From assembly GCA_026075535.2 (NCBI GenBank), contig AP026550.1:3472001-3536000 (forward strand): a stretch of DNA of 64,000 bases. The letters run 5' to 3'. This DNA is from Tricholoma matsutake. Lineage: Eukaryota > Basidiomycota > Agaricomycetes > Agaricales > Tricholomataceae. A model generated the notes under the pieces. That model had not been told where the DNA came from and made no database searches. It saw nothing but the letters and a program-made list of their open reading frames with translations. Position numbers and translations under genes: made by a program. Positions 1 through 11,000 of the stretch are shown here, piece by piece. How positions within the stretch are numbered: position 1 is the stretch's first letter; the number at the start of each line of letters is the position of its first letter.

Positions 1-1043
1 CCTATAGTTTGTTCGCTTAAGAAAATGTATTGTGATGCAATGGCAACGAACCGTGTCCAGAGCCACTGCGAAACGAGGAATCTATCATGGTTGTGGCTGG
101 GAGAAACGGGTCACGAGGAGCGCTCTTTTGAACCTCAAGAGCAATTTGAGCCATCCTGCGCATTGTATTCGTCGCGGACTCCTGTCAAGGTTTGAATGCA
201 TACAACATCGACGATCTTCACCTCTCAGTACTCCAGTTCCATCACACTCTGGGTGGTTGTCAATGCTGAAGCGCTGATGTCCGTGCCCCCTCGTGCTTCG
301 TGAGGCAAGACAAGGTCCAGAAGCTGATCAGGAGAGCTATTAAAGTCATTCTGAACGCATGTTGTGATTTGGTGATCGAAAAGGATGACGCTGTAGGCAT
401 CTCTGCGTGCCACCGCCGCCTGAGCGCCCGTGGAATTGAGAGCGGCATGACGTGATATCCAGAACGCGTGCAGACTCTGCAGAGAAGAGTAAACAGCTCC
501 CAAGCGATTGTTAGAACGTCGGGTGATCTGGGAAGTGGCTGGTGTACCCAGAAGCGGACGTCGGTCAGAGTTACACATCGACCCAGATCTATCGGAAGAA
601 GCTATAGTCACCACATTCGCCTATTACAATTAACATTACCTGTCAATAACAAAGATTCTGGAGATTGAAGTTCATGCATGTATAACTCGAAGGTATATGA
701 TAACCCATACATGGAAAGCTTGCTGTTTCACAGCAGGGTTCTTGCATGGGAATAGGTGTCCATCGTTAGAAACATACCTGAAACAGCAAGTCAATCTCAG
801 AACAGATAGAATGAACATACCCTAACCCAACACCTCGACCGAATGTGTGTGGAGGATGAAATGCCGGCAGGTTACACAGTACGACGGTTGGGGTGGATTG
901 GTGGCTGTTCCGGCGTGCGAGTAGGTTCCTGGCATCGCGATGTATAGGCATGTACTTTCACACATCGTGGAAGTCGATGGAATGAAGAAGTTTGCAGTAG
1001 TATGGGCTTTCAATTCACCACTTCGCGAAGTTAGTTTGATCAT
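1..1043 (-). pseudogene. C-terminal vWA part of a large host GTPase-vWA protein (broken)
   Basis: The frame at 614-225 contains a von Willebrand A domain: the MIDAS-type motif DRSGSM followed by SDRRPL, then NNRLGAVYSSL, then RRDAYSVILFDH and a GGTD motif. A further frame near 150-60 reads RRMAQIALEVQ and APRDP, the usual continuation of this family. Upstream, in shifted frames at 1043-766, there is a Cys-rich stretch ending PSYC then LPAFHPPHTF and GLGYVHS, which precedes the vWA domain in homologous agaric proteins. The pieces need several frame changes; some may be introns, but no clean set was found at the 3' end, and the window cuts the gene. From memory of the family, the same polypeptide carries an N-terminal GTPase like the one at 25134-26050 on the same strand, so this is probably the other half of that gene. 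Confidence 0.65.
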
Positions 1044-1224
1044 CCCTGCAGTACGGGTCTGAGACGAATGTCAGTAGTCAATAACAGATCGTGAAGCTCA
1101 TTAACGAATTCACCTTTGAACCCTGGATAACAACTGAGCGACAACTGCCTTGTAATTTAATAGATACAAATAGTCCGGCCTGGGGGGCCAGGATCACTAC
1201 ACATCAGCAGTTCAATCTTGAATA
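1044..1224 (+). repeat. Possible 5' LTR end of the outer gypsy element
   Basis: The stretch ends at about 1199 with ATCACTACA, preceded by AATAGATACAAA. The same arrangement (AATAGATACAAA then ATCACTACA) closes the plus-strand reading of the 194-bp LTRs at 10119 and 18208. Gag starts 26 bases later, so 1199 is a plausible LTR/primer-site junction. The left end could not be fixed; TGCAGTACGG near 1050 is one candidate. No second copy was found, so the assignment is tentative. Confidence 0.3.
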
Positions 1225-3790
1225 ATGACTCACCATGACAAGGATGACCTTGTCGCAACCCAAATCATGATGCAAAGTTCGCAAAGCTTTTTAACTTGGA
1301 CGGAGAGTGTTTATGAAGTGAACGCGGAGCTCGTGATTGCCGGGTCTGATTACCATATCACAGAAGATAAATTACGCGCGCATTTTGTCCCCCACCTGGC
1401 CCCAGCTCTTAAAACATTGTATGATGCCAACAACACCCATGGAACTCTAGACACCATTAACGACCTCGAGGCCTGGGTCCAGCGAGTTCACCTGTTGGAC
1501 CAGGAGAATCAGAATAAATGAGAAGAATGGCTGAAGATAACTCAGTCTGCGGTGCGCTCCAATGTCAAGAGTGGGGGTACTTGCAGCGGGAGCAACTCTT
1601 TGAACACTGGAGGGAACACAGCTACAGCATTGGCTACAGCCTCGATGAATGCCAACACACCGGCGGTGCTCGGGAACACAACCAACACACACCAGGTCTC
1701 GACTCCAAAGCTCACGCAGGCGGAACACGACCTCCTGAGGGCTCACCGTGGGTGCTTCTGCTGCAGGTTGTTCTATGCAGGGCACTACGCACCTGAGTGT
1801 CCTCCTGGGACGAATGGGAGACCTACTGCCGACGCGTGCAAGAATGTGATGACCTCGGCGGCTCTGAAAGCTAAGGCAGCCTTTGAGGGGAAGGGCCCTG
1901 CCTTTGTAGTGGCCGTGTTCGGAGATGAGGAGGACAGCGACGACTTTGACATGGCGGAAGATGAAGCTGATGAGTACGTGCTGAATCTTTCGCTACCTTC
2001 GCACCTTTGGTGGAGTTGTTGTGTTGATGCCCCTTTAACTTGTGCACCGACCCCGATTCGAGCACTAATTGATCACGGTTCCCCCCCAGTGCTGATTTCA
2101 TCTGAACTTGTAGAGATTTTGGGACTCGTGTGCTGGAAATTGTTCAAGCCATTTTCGGTATCAGGTGCCTTCGTAGATGGAAAGAGGAGCTCAGACTCTA
2201 GTTTGACAGAATATTGTAGATTACACCTCCAGTCCCCAGACTCATTATGGAAATCAAAAGTTGTCAATGCGGCAATTTGCCCGAGCCTGCAAACAGATAT
2301 CATCCTGGGACTGGATTTTTTGACGATAAACAAGATTGTGGTCGATGCAGAGCTGAGGACAGCAATAGTGAAAGATGACCATTACAATTTATTGAACCCA
2401 CCATGCATGAGGCTGCGCAAACCAAAATGTTTGCCTCAGGAACGTCGAAAGGCAGAAACAAAATCTATAAAGCTTGGACAAGAGCATACATGGGAACTAA
2501 AGAAGCATGCTCTACATGAACTCCAGTGCCTATTTGATGAAAACCCTGATAAATTCAACCTTGAAGCCCACTCCACTAGTGCTCTGTGCATAATCGCCAC
2601 TGTAAGGAAGCAGATTGAGGAACTTGCAGGTTTGAAGATTCTCAAGAAATTTGACGCGGTTTACAAGGACCATTATGTGGACTGTTTCCCAATGGACATC
2701 CCGCACGCAAGCAAACTGCTGACAGATGTGTATCATCACATTGAGGTGAAGGCGGGAGCACCAATCTCCGTGGGCCATGCATATTCCTGTCCTAGAAAAT
2801 ACCATGAGGACTGGAAAACCTTGATAGAACAACACTCCAAGGCAGGATGTATATGCCCGTTATCTTCACCATACACGTCGCCTTCATTCATTATCCCGAA
2901 GGCAGACAGCTCTGTACTACCTAGATGGGTCAATGACTACCAAAAGCTGAATAAAGTGACCATACCTGATAACTACCCACTGCCGCGCATCGATGACATC
3001 CTTGTGGATTGTGTGAAAGGAAAAATTTGGGGGAAATTGGACATGATGAATTCATTCTTCTAGATGCTGGTCCACCTGGACCACGTAAAATACACTGATG
3101 CCATTTGGCCTATGGGAATGGGTAGTTATGCTGATGGGGCTACGGAATTCCCCTGCGACACATCAGCGACGTGTAACATTAGCGCTATCTGACCTCATAG
3201 GAAGAATATGCCATGTTTACCTTGACGACATCATCATCTGGTCGTCATTGCTGGTGGAACACAAGACTAATGTCGCATTGGTTTTGGAGGCATTGCGAGC
3301 AGCAACTCTTTATTGCTCAACAAAGAAATTGGCCTTGTTTACAACAGAGGTGCATTTCCTGGGGCACCACATCTCGGGAGAGGGAATAGAAGCCAATGGT
3401 TCTAAAGTGGAACACATCATGAACTGGCAGGCACCAAAGTCAAAGATACATCAGCACATTCTTACCTGCACTAGCAGAACACACAACTATCCTTACACCT
3501 CTAACAAAGAGAGAGTGCAACAGTGCATTCCCGGCATGGAGAGGCATACACCAACGGGCTTTTGAAGCGATTAAAGGCCTGGTTTTGAGTTGGGATTGCC
3601 TGACAACGATAGAACACCAGAATCCCAGAGACAATCAAATCTTTGTGATGTGCGATGCCAGCAAATGTTGAACTGGGGCCGTCCTCTCACTCAGGGAAAC
3701 TTGGTAATCAGCCAGACCAGTGGCCTTCGAAAGTAGGCAGCTAAAGGGAGCAGAACTACACTATCCAGTACATGAACAGGAGATGCTGAG
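1225..3790 (+). pseudogene. Outer gypsy gag, protease and reverse transcriptase (decayed)
   Basis: One frame runs from the ATG at 1225 to 3063 with an in-frame TGA at 1519-1521. It encodes a short Gag with a Cys-rich knuckle (CFCC, then H and C) near 1755-1800. A retropepsin-like segment follows with the active-site region altered to IDHGSP around 2070, and then the RT fingers (RWVNDYQKLNKVT, NYPLPRIDDIL). A TAG at 3061 and a frameshift follow. RT continues at 3098-3450 with LRNSPATHQRR and the catalytic YLDDII, then after another frameshift enters the connection and RNase H start up to 3790. The Asp-to-His change in the protease and several lesions show a dead copy. Confidence 0.8.
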
Positions 3791-4216
3791 TATAAGGGCA
3801 ACCTAAGCCTCTAGCAAAGGGAAATCCGAAGTTAAAATTATGCTACATAATACAGGCATTGGGGACACACCTAGCAAAGGGAAATCCGAAGAGAAAACTC
3901 TAAGGATCCCCTTGCTGATGCCCAGTATATGTGAAGACGACAAAAATCAAATATAACCTAAAAATAGAAAAAGGCGGAGATAGGCAGATCAAGGCCACCG
4001 AATGACATCATACCAAGGGGTATGTGTCGGAAGGGGTACTCCGCCTCTAAATATAAAAGTGTCAACATGTACAAACATGATAGCAAGGGAAAATTAGTAA
4101 TAAAATCCGGAAAAATCATAGAAAATGAAGAATAGAAGGAAATGAGGTGGGGAAAGATATAGGACGAACATAAAAAATAGAAAAAACACACAGGGCACCC
4201 CCCTAGTCCCCTTACA
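3791..4216 (-). repeat. 3' LTR of the nested gypsy element
   Basis: This 426-bp repeat is nearly identical to 9410-9835. In the sense (minus) direction it starts TGTAAGGGGACTAG and ends CCCTTATA. It is flanked on its outer side by target duplication CTGAG (3786-3790) and on its inner side by a purine tract. Confidence 0.93.
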
Positions 4217-4236
4217 TCACCCCCTCTCTAAGATGC
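4217..4236 (-). other. Polypurine tract of the nested gypsy element
   Basis: The minus strand directly upstream of the 3' LTR reads TTAGAGAGGGGGTGA, the expected plus-strand primer. It fixes the element's orientation as minus. Confidence 0.75.
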
Positions 4237-7200
4237 ATCACCCCGATGCATTCGAAATTGCATACGACCAAAGTCTGTGACTTGAATGCGATGCAGTGCC
4301 ACAGTGTGCCGTCGGTGGAATTCCTTGATTAACCGAGGGGCATTTACATCAGACTCTTCGACCCATGAGTTCTCCTCATACCCATAACCCTTCCAATGTA
4401 CCAAATACTGGAGTTTTCCTCGACGCAAACGGCTGTCCAAGATTGACTCGACTTCATATTGGGGTTCTCCCTCGATCACTGTAGGTGGTGGTGGTGGGTG
4501 TGAATGGCGTCCCGGGAACGGATCTGGGGGAGCTGGAAGCAATTTGACGACATGGAAGATGGGATGGAGTCTGGACATGGAGGCTGGGAGGCGTAGATGA
4601 TAGGCATGCGTTCCAACGCACTTGACAATGGGGAAAGGTCCCAAGAAGCGATGAGCGAGTTTCTTGGATGGACGTGTAGTGGAGACGTCACTGGAGTCAA
4701 GATAAACTCGATCACCAACCTTGTACTGAGGGGTTGGGGAGTGGCGTTGGTTGTAAAATCGCGCCATGTCGTCCTTCGCCTTTGCTAAGGCTGCCCTTGC
4801 CTCCTCCAAGCTATCCCTCATGCGTTCTGTGAACTCATTCACCATCTCGATGTGTGAGGGAGTTTGGCGAGGTTCAAATCCCATGCGTGGATGTCGTCCA
4901 GTGTCTAAGAGGAAAGGGGTCTGTTGAGTGGAAGCATGGACATGGTTGTTGTATCCGAACTCGGCCAAAGGAAGGAGATCGTCCCAATCATCCTGGCGTT
5001 CATTGACAAAGAGGCGGATGTACTGCTCCAGTTCCTGGTTGACTCGCTCTGTCTGGCCATCAGTTTGTGGGTGATAAGCGGTTGAAGCAAGGAGTTTGAT
5101 CCCCAGGAGTCGGTACAGCTCACGAGTGAACTCTGCCATGAACTGAGGGCCACGATCCGAGAGGAAGGCACCAGGAAGTCCATGTAATTTCCACACGTGG
5201 TGGAGGTAGAGTCGAGCAGCACCTAGGGCACTGACAGTGGTGTGAGTGGGAATGAAGTGAGCGCATTTTCCCACTGAGTCAACTGTGCACATCACCACAT
5301 CAAACCTGTTTGACTCTGGCAATTCCACCACAAAGTCGACGCTGACGACATCCCAACGACTCTCTGGAACAGGAAGAGGGTGTAGCTCACCAATAGGCTT
5401 GCGACGAGGAACCTTGGTGCATAAGCAAAGGTCACAAGTGTGACAATACTGACCAATGAGCCGTGACATTTGTGGCCACCAATAGTTCTGTGAGGTGAGC
5501 TCCAAGGTCTTCCAGCGTCCAGGGTGGCCAGCAATCTGTGAGTCATGGTGTTGGGATATGATGCGCCGGCAAAGGTCTGGGTCATTGGGAACATAGATGC
5601 GATCCCTGAAATACAACAAGTCCTCCTTTTCAGCCCACTCTGCCGCACGTAAGGAAAGGGTCGATCCCTTCCTCAGTTCTTTAACAGCTTGGGCAACAAC
5701 ATCCTCATGTAAACCGCTATGGTTTGCGCGATGAATGTCACGTAGGATGTCCCGCTCCTCGCCCTGGGGTGCGATGCCTTCCAGTGCCCGAATGGTGAAC
5801 AGGTCTGGCTGCAACAGCACAATGTTTTGGTTGTCACCGCTGCCATCCCCATGGTCTGCACGTCGGGATAGGGCATCAGTCTTCCCCATGCTGCGACCTG
5901 GATGGTGGTGCAAGGAGAAGTCGAATCTAGATAGATACAGGGACCAACGAGCTTGACGACGGTTCAATTTTTTGGCCGTCATGAAGTACTCGAGATTCTT
6001 GTGATCCGTCCAAATTTCCACCTTGTGTTGGGCACCCTCGAGGAAGTGTCACCACTCCTCAAGTGCATGCATTATCGCCAACATCTCCTTGTCATGGATC
6101 TCATAGTTTTGCTCTACAGCACTAAGGCTTTTGGAGTAGAATGCAACAGGATGCCACTTCTGGTCCTCCAGAGACTGCTGAGACAACACGGCGCCCGTCG
6201 CAAAGTCAGAACTGTCGGCTTCTACACAAAAAGGACGCGAATCGTCAGCAAAGGTAAGGATCGGAGCGGAAGTGACCATCTCCTTAAGCTTTTCGAATGC
6301 CTCCTGTTGTGCATTATCCCACCTCCATGCCTCCTTTCCTGTCAAGTCGAACAGTGATCGTGCATGATGTGAGAAATCCTTGATAAAACACCGATAGAAA
6401 TTGATGAAGCCCAGGAAAGACTGCACCTCCTTCTTGTTCGTGGGCATCGGCCAAGCTGTGACCCCGTTTACCTTGATAGGATCCATCTCCACTTGACCCT
6501 CCAAGATAATCAGGCTGAGGTACTCGATCTTGGTCTTTTCGAACTCCCATTTGTCCTGACAAAGGTAGAGTTTGTACCGTCGAAGTCGCTCTAGGATGAG
6601 GTGCGTGATGCGACAGTGCTCTTCAACCGTGCAAGTGAAGATGAGGATGTCGTCGAGATAGATGCAGACAACACCTTTGAGGATGAGGTCATGGAAGATG
6701 TTGTTCATCATGGTCTGAAAGGTGGCAGGGCTATTAGTAAGGCCAAAGAACATGACAAGTGGTTCAAAAAGACCACGGTTCGTACGAAAGGCTGCCTTCC
6801 ACTCATCTCCCTCCTTTATCCTCACATTATTATAGCCCTAATGGACATCGAGCTTGGTGAAGTATCGGGCTCCACGGAGCTGGTTTACGAGTTCAGAGAT
6901 GAGGGGTAGTGGGTAGCAATTTTTGACCGTGATGTTGTTGAGCCTTCTGTAGTCTTGAACCGGTCGAAGTGAGCCATCCTTCTTCTTGACAAAGAAAAAG
7001 GGAGAGGCCATGGGTGACTTCAATGGTCAAATACGTCCAGAGGCCAGGTGCTCATCGATGAACTGGTCAAGCTTCCGTTGTTCTTCCGGAGAGAGAGGAT
7101 AGACCTTGCAGGATGAAGGGGTTGCGCCGGGGGTGAGTTCGATCGCGTGATCCCATGGCTTGCGTGCAGGAAGAGTCGAATGACTCCTTGGAGAACACAT

Positions 7201-7549
7201 CTTCAAACTCATGGAGATGAGGGAGTAAGGAGTTAGTAGAGGATTTAGCAGCGTTGTTTTTGTGGAAGGCCTCGGCGAGGCATTGGGATATGTTCAATGT
7301 GGCACACACCTCATGCGATGAGCGAATCACAGTGTAGAAGATCCGATCACCCTCCTCCACTTCCTCTGGGTCCTCATCATCATCATCCGAGTCCGGCATT
7401 AGATCAGGAACCCCTTCCAATTCCACTTCAGATATAGGCAGGGGTCCAGCACGACACTTCTGAGTATGTCGTATTGCTGCCTTCTGTCCACGACGTTCTT
7501 GCCTGGCTTCTGTGAAACACGTCCAACAGCGGGATGGACATCGGCTCAT
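4228..7549 (-). pseudogene. Nested gypsy RT, RNase H, integrase and chromodomain
   Basis: Three frames carry the Pol core. RT spans about 7212-6300: [21 protein letters not shown], then the catalytic YLDDIL near 6650. RNase H covers 6300-5880. A 597-codon block (6021-4228) holds the RNase H end, the HHCC zinc finger (H, H, CHTCDLC), the DDE integrase core (VDSVGKCAHF; LSDRGPQF; HPQTDGQTERVNQELEQYIR) and a C-terminal chromodomain (YEVESILDSRLRRGKLQYLV with W residues). Stops lie at 7024-7026 (TGA), 6838-6840 (TAG) and 6049-6051 (TGA), each otherwise in frame with good flanking sequence. The chromodomain should direct insertion toward methylated-histone chromatin, as in other chromoviruses. Confidence 0.85.
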
Positions 7550-7591
7550 GGTAACCTCCCCAGTACACCAGTTGACCTCTGGGTTATGGTC

Positions 7592-8128
7592 TCAAAGCCA
7601 TGGATATCCCAAAATCACCTTTTGCTTTCCTAATTGAGTGACAGCAAAAAGGGCACGCTCACTATGATCTTTGTAACGGAGAACCAGGTCTGCAACCTCT
7701 CGGATGGCACCAGCTTCATTTGGGGATCCATCCACATTATATACAGGTATCGGATGTGAGAGTGAGCGAGTATTTAGGCAATGTTGTTGTACCAGATGGG
7801 AATCGATGAAGAGACCAGTCGCACCAGAGTCCAGGAGTGCAGAGACACCGAGTATCTGTCCAGTGTCGGTCATCTGCAGTTCAATGGCTAGGTTTAAGGA
7901 ATGTGCAGAGGGAGTGGATGCCACAATATACTTGCGTGGTAGTTTATGCTCCCATGATTTAATTTTGGGACGTGGAGTAGAAGGAGAGATGGGGAGAGCA
8001 GGTACGTCTTTAGCCAACTTCGAAGGGTCAGAGAGGGGAGCAGTCACAGAAATGGATTCATTCTCCGGGGATTCAACTGACAAGACTTCAAAGCGGTTAT
8101 GGACAGGCAGTGAGGGCGTACAATTCAC
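7592..8128 (-). pseudogene. Nested gypsy protease segment
   Basis: The frame carries the retropepsin active site in ALLDSGATGLFID, followed by the family's VILGYPWL segment at its end. It sits between the zinc-knuckle Gag and RT, as expected for Gag-Pro-Pol. A stop follows at 7592, so the polyprotein is interrupted before RT. Confidence 0.8.
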
Positions 8129-8244
8129 TCACTGCGAATAGGAAAATCCTGCTCCTCTACAACTTCCAACTTAATCTCCTCTGCAACTTGATCCTTCGCT
8201 TCCTCAACATCTACAAGCGCCAACAAATCTTGCAGGAGTTCCTC

Positions 8245-9243
8245 TCATCCCTCAGGGGTGAGCATGCAGATATCCTGATGATGGGGACATGCTTCAGCCC
8301 TGTGTCCAGGTTCCCCACAACGGTAGCAGAGATCCAGCTTACATGCACGGCTGCGGGCTGCATCAACATCCATTGGTACTGGGACATTGACGGCTGGTGT
8401 GGGAGTTTGACGAACAGGAATGGGGTTAGGGCGGGGGAGGCTTTGATTGAAGGTGTAGGGTGTATGAGTGGTAGTTGGAGCATGGAATGCAGCATTAAAC
8501 GCCTCATTTGTGAGTCGGTTCTCATCACAGAGTGAAGCAGCTTCATACCAAGCAAGGATATCATCGTCCGCTGGGCACCCTTCCAACATCTGTGCAATCT
8601 GGTCCTGAATTTCTCGGTTGAGCCCCCGTCGGAACTTCACCACCACTGGTAACCCACTCCCATATCCTGCCATGTCCACCAAATCCTTGAACTCATCGAT
8701 ATGGTCGTCCACGGATCGACATCCCTGGTGGTAAGCGGATGACTCAAGTCATGTCACTGCTCGGTGGCGTTCATTGAGGGGGCAGAAGTGGCGTACGAAC
8801 TCAGCTCGAAAGTCACCCCAAGTGGAGAAAGGTAGAGAACCGAGTTCTTTAGTTTGATGTAGGATACAGTCCACATAGAGATAGGCGTGTTCAGATTTCA
8901 TGTATGTGAAGGCCCAATAAATTTTTGCAGCCTCATTGACGAATTGATGCGACTGGAGACTAATGTATAACTCACAGGAATTAAGGAATGCACGTCCCTG
9001 CGCATGTGCACCATTAAATTCGGTGGGGGGGGACGGTTTGATCTGGGCACATTCCTTAGTGGACGTGTTTGGCAAAACGTCATTGTTGGGTGCGCTTGGA
9101 GTTGTAAAGGGGGAACTATTGGTCGTAGGGTTAGCCTGGAGGGTCCTAACAAAGTTTTCAATCATAGATTTAAGCGAGTCAATTTGCGCGCGCATTCCAG
9201 AAATGTCGCTTTCAAGCGCGTCAAAGCGTTCTGATGCGTCCAT
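8245..9243 (-). pseudogene. Nested gypsy Gag with zinc knuckle
   Basis: The frame begins with MDASERFDALESDISGMRAQ, a coiled-coil N-terminus. It continues through a capsid-like region and ends with a CCHC knuckle (CYRCGEPGHRAEAC) near 8300. A TGA at 8749-8751 interrupts it in frame where Arg fits the family, so the two segments 9243-8752 and 8748-8245 are one former Gag. Confidence 0.85.
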
Positions 9244-9397
9244 GTCGCTAGGGAGCGCGTTTGGCGAAAATGGCGGCGTAATAAAGGCGAGATTATCTGG
9301 AACAGTGTGTAGGGACTCTGTGGAGCTTTGGGAAGCATCGTCCAGTCCGTACCTGCCTATCTTGGGCAGTGCGTTCGCGATTTTCGGGCCTTAGGGG

Positions 9398-9407
9398 AGA
9401 GTTTTCT
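9398..9407 (-). promoter_or_regulatory. Primer-binding site, probably self-primed
   Basis: Two bases inside the 5' LTR (LTR ends at 9410) the sense strand reads AGAAAACTCT. This 10-mer is perfectly complementary to AGAGTTTTCT inside the element's own LTR (sense strand, 9520-9511; also 3901-3892). This is the arrangement used by Tf1/sushi-type chromoviruses, which prime reverse transcription with the 5' end of their own RNA rather than a tRNA. Confidence 0.6.
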
Positions 9408-9409
9408 AC

Positions 9410-9835
9410 TATAAGGGCAACCTAAGCCTCTAGCAAAGGGAAATCCGAAGTTAAAATTATGCTACATAATACAGGCATTGGGGACACACCTAGCAAAGGG
9501 AAATCCGAAGAGAAAACTCTAAGGATCCCCTTGCTGATGCCCAGTATATGTGAAGACGACAAAAATCAAATATAACCTAAAAATAGAAAAAGGCGGAGAT
9601 AGGTGGATCAAGGCCGCCGAATGACATCATACCAAGGGGTATGTGTTGGAAGGGGTACTCTGCCTCTAAATATAAAAGTGTCAACATGTACAAACATGAT
9701 AGCAAGGGAAAATTAGTAATAAAATCCGGAAAAATCATAGAAAATGAAGAATAGAAGGAAATGAGGTGGGGAAAAATATAGGATGAACATAAAAAATAGG
9801 AAAAACACACAGGGCACCCCCCTAGTCCCCTTACA
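9410..9835 (-). repeat. 5' LTR of the nested gypsy element
   Basis: This is the 426-bp partner of 3791-4216. It contains the AGAGTTTTCT segment that pairs with the primer-binding site. The CTGAG target duplication follows at 9836-9840. Confidence 0.93.
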
Positions 9836-10118
9836 CTGAGCATCATGTGAGCATTGATGAAGTGGAGAGTTGACTTACTGGGAACCCATGTCCACATCTA
9901 CACTGACCATAAGACCATCCAGAATTTCGATCGGCAACAGGATTTGTCCCTGCAGCAAGTGAGGTGGATGGAGTACCTATCACAGTATGAATACACAATA
10001 ACCTACATCAAAGGTGAAGATAACACTGTAGCGGATGCGTTATCGAGGCTTACAGAGCCGGAACCAACACCTACAATGGTGGGAGCAGTTTTTGAAATAG
10101 AATCGAACCCAAAACTGT
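9836..10118 (+). pseudogene. Outer gypsy RNase H segment
   Basis: After the CTGAG duplication the outer element's frame resumes, with a TGA at 9848-9850 where Arg fits. It then carries HVHIYTDHKTI and EDNTVADALSRL, typical of the C-terminal half of gypsy RNase H. It ends at the ACTGT duplication (10114-10118). The reading frame continues in phase at 18407 once the 10119-18401 element is removed. Confidence 0.85.
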
Positions 10119-10312
10119 TATAGTGAGTCAGGGGTAGTTTAAGTTAGATCACACTGGGCAATGACATGAATAACATATGAATTGGGTTGAGTGAGTGATC
10201 TGGTGTAAAACTAAGGTACAAATTAGGAAATAGCTGGTTTTATAGAAACCAGCTGCCTCAGAATATAATAGATACAAACTTGATCCCCCCAGGGTTGGTG
10301 GGGATCACTACA
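10119..10312 (-). repeat. 3' LTR of the non-autonomous element
   Basis: This 194-bp repeat matches 18208-18401. Its sense-strand termini are TGTAGTG and CACTATA, ending in TA like the 426-bp LTR family. It contains a stem-loop made of CTGGTTT and AAACCAG. Confidence 0.92.
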
Positions 10313-10327
10313 CTCTCCCCCTTTAGC
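10313..10327 (-). other. Polypurine tract of the non-autonomous element
   Basis: The minus strand reads AAAGGGGGAGAG immediately before the TGTAGTG LTR start. It is the expected plus-strand primer and is well preserved. Confidence 0.75.
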
Positions 10328-10384
10328 TTCACGCATGGGTGAAGATAAGAAGAAAGTAAAAAATAGGGAAGGGGGCATCATCGG

Positions 10385-10645
10385 GGTGCAACAACAAATA
10401 TTTTTGTTTATCAAAAAACAAGACAACCTTAAGTATTTGGGTTGTCGGGATGTGGGTATCATTGTGGATCAACGAGGGGAACAATTTTGTTTATAAAAAA
10501 TGAGACAACCTGAACAGGGTCGTCGGGTATGTGGGTATCGTTGGGGTTCAACAAGGACAAACATTTTTGTTTATTGAAAAACAAGACAACCTTGCAAAGG
10601 GTTCGTTGGTGGTTAGCTATTGTTGAGGTTCAACAATGAGATGTG
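10385..10645. repeat. Three diverged tandem repeats of about 80-90 bp
   Basis: Three units share, in order, a TTTTTGTTTAT-like core, an AAACAAGACAACCTT-like core, GTTGTCGGG or a variant, GTGGGTATCATTG or a variant, and a closing TTCAACAA-like motif. Units start near 10385, 10475 and 10555. They lie between the 3' LTR and the acidic repeat region. No coding sense is apparent. Confidence 0.7.
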
Positions 10646-10689
10646 GGTGTCTCTGGAGAGTTTCCCAGAGAGATATAAGTCAATATGAT

Positions 10690-11000
10690 TCATCTGAATC
10701 ATAAAGTTCATAACAGCAATCCTCATCAGAGTAATTCTCTGATTCTGAGTCCAAGATATCATCATTCACCTCACAAGAATGATCATCCTCACTCTGATCA
10801 CTATCCTCTCAGATGTGATTCTCCTCATCAGAGTAATTCTCTGATTCTGAGTCTGATATATCATCATTCTCTTCACAAGAATGATCCTCACTGGTACTCA
10901 GATCACTATCCTCCTGGATGTGATTGTCATCTGACTCTCTGTCAGATTCTTCATAGGGCTGCCAGTGCTCCTCTGTTGAGGAGCAGTTCTTGGGATCGGG
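10690..11000 (-). repeat. Acidic repeat-coding stretch with a duplicated ~105-bp unit
   Basis: On the minus strand the frame reads EESDRESDDN and then two copies of a unit rich in Ser, Asp and Glu (EDHSCEENDD, ISDSESENYSDEEN). The copies lie near 10926-10822 and 10818-10715 and are separated by one stop. The DNA unit of about 105 bp is directly duplicated. Low-complexity acidic tails like this occur in nuclear and chromatin-binding proteins, but no fold was recognised. Confidence 0.6.

Larger units (their letters stand above)
3791..9835 (-). mobile_element. Nested Ty3/gypsy chromovirus, full length with both LTRs
   Basis: The element is bounded by two 426-bp LTRs (3791-4216 and 9410-9835) and by the 5-bp target duplication CTGAG at 3786-3790 and 9836-9840. 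It reads on the minus strand: gag, zinc knuckle, protease, RT, RNase H, integrase, chromodomain. It lies inside the RNase H region of the outer gypsy element, whose frame resumes at 9841. Termini on the sense strand are TGTAAGGG and CCCTTATA, so the right end is TA rather than the usual CA. By eye the LTRs differ at about eight positions, all transitions, suggesting a fairly recent insertion. Five or more nonsense changes make it non-autonomous now. Confidence 0.93.

Noticed and set aside
32..277. Plus-strand 81-codon ORF
   Set aside because: It is antisense to the vWA gene remnant, whose conserved motifs are on the minus strand.
4865..4885. tRNA B-box-like GGTTCAAATCC
   Set aside because: It lies inside the integrase coding region of the gypsy element, with no A box or cloverleaf around it.
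10385..10645. CRISPR-like array
   Set aside because: Only three long, diverged tandem units without spacer structure, in a eukaryotic retroelement.
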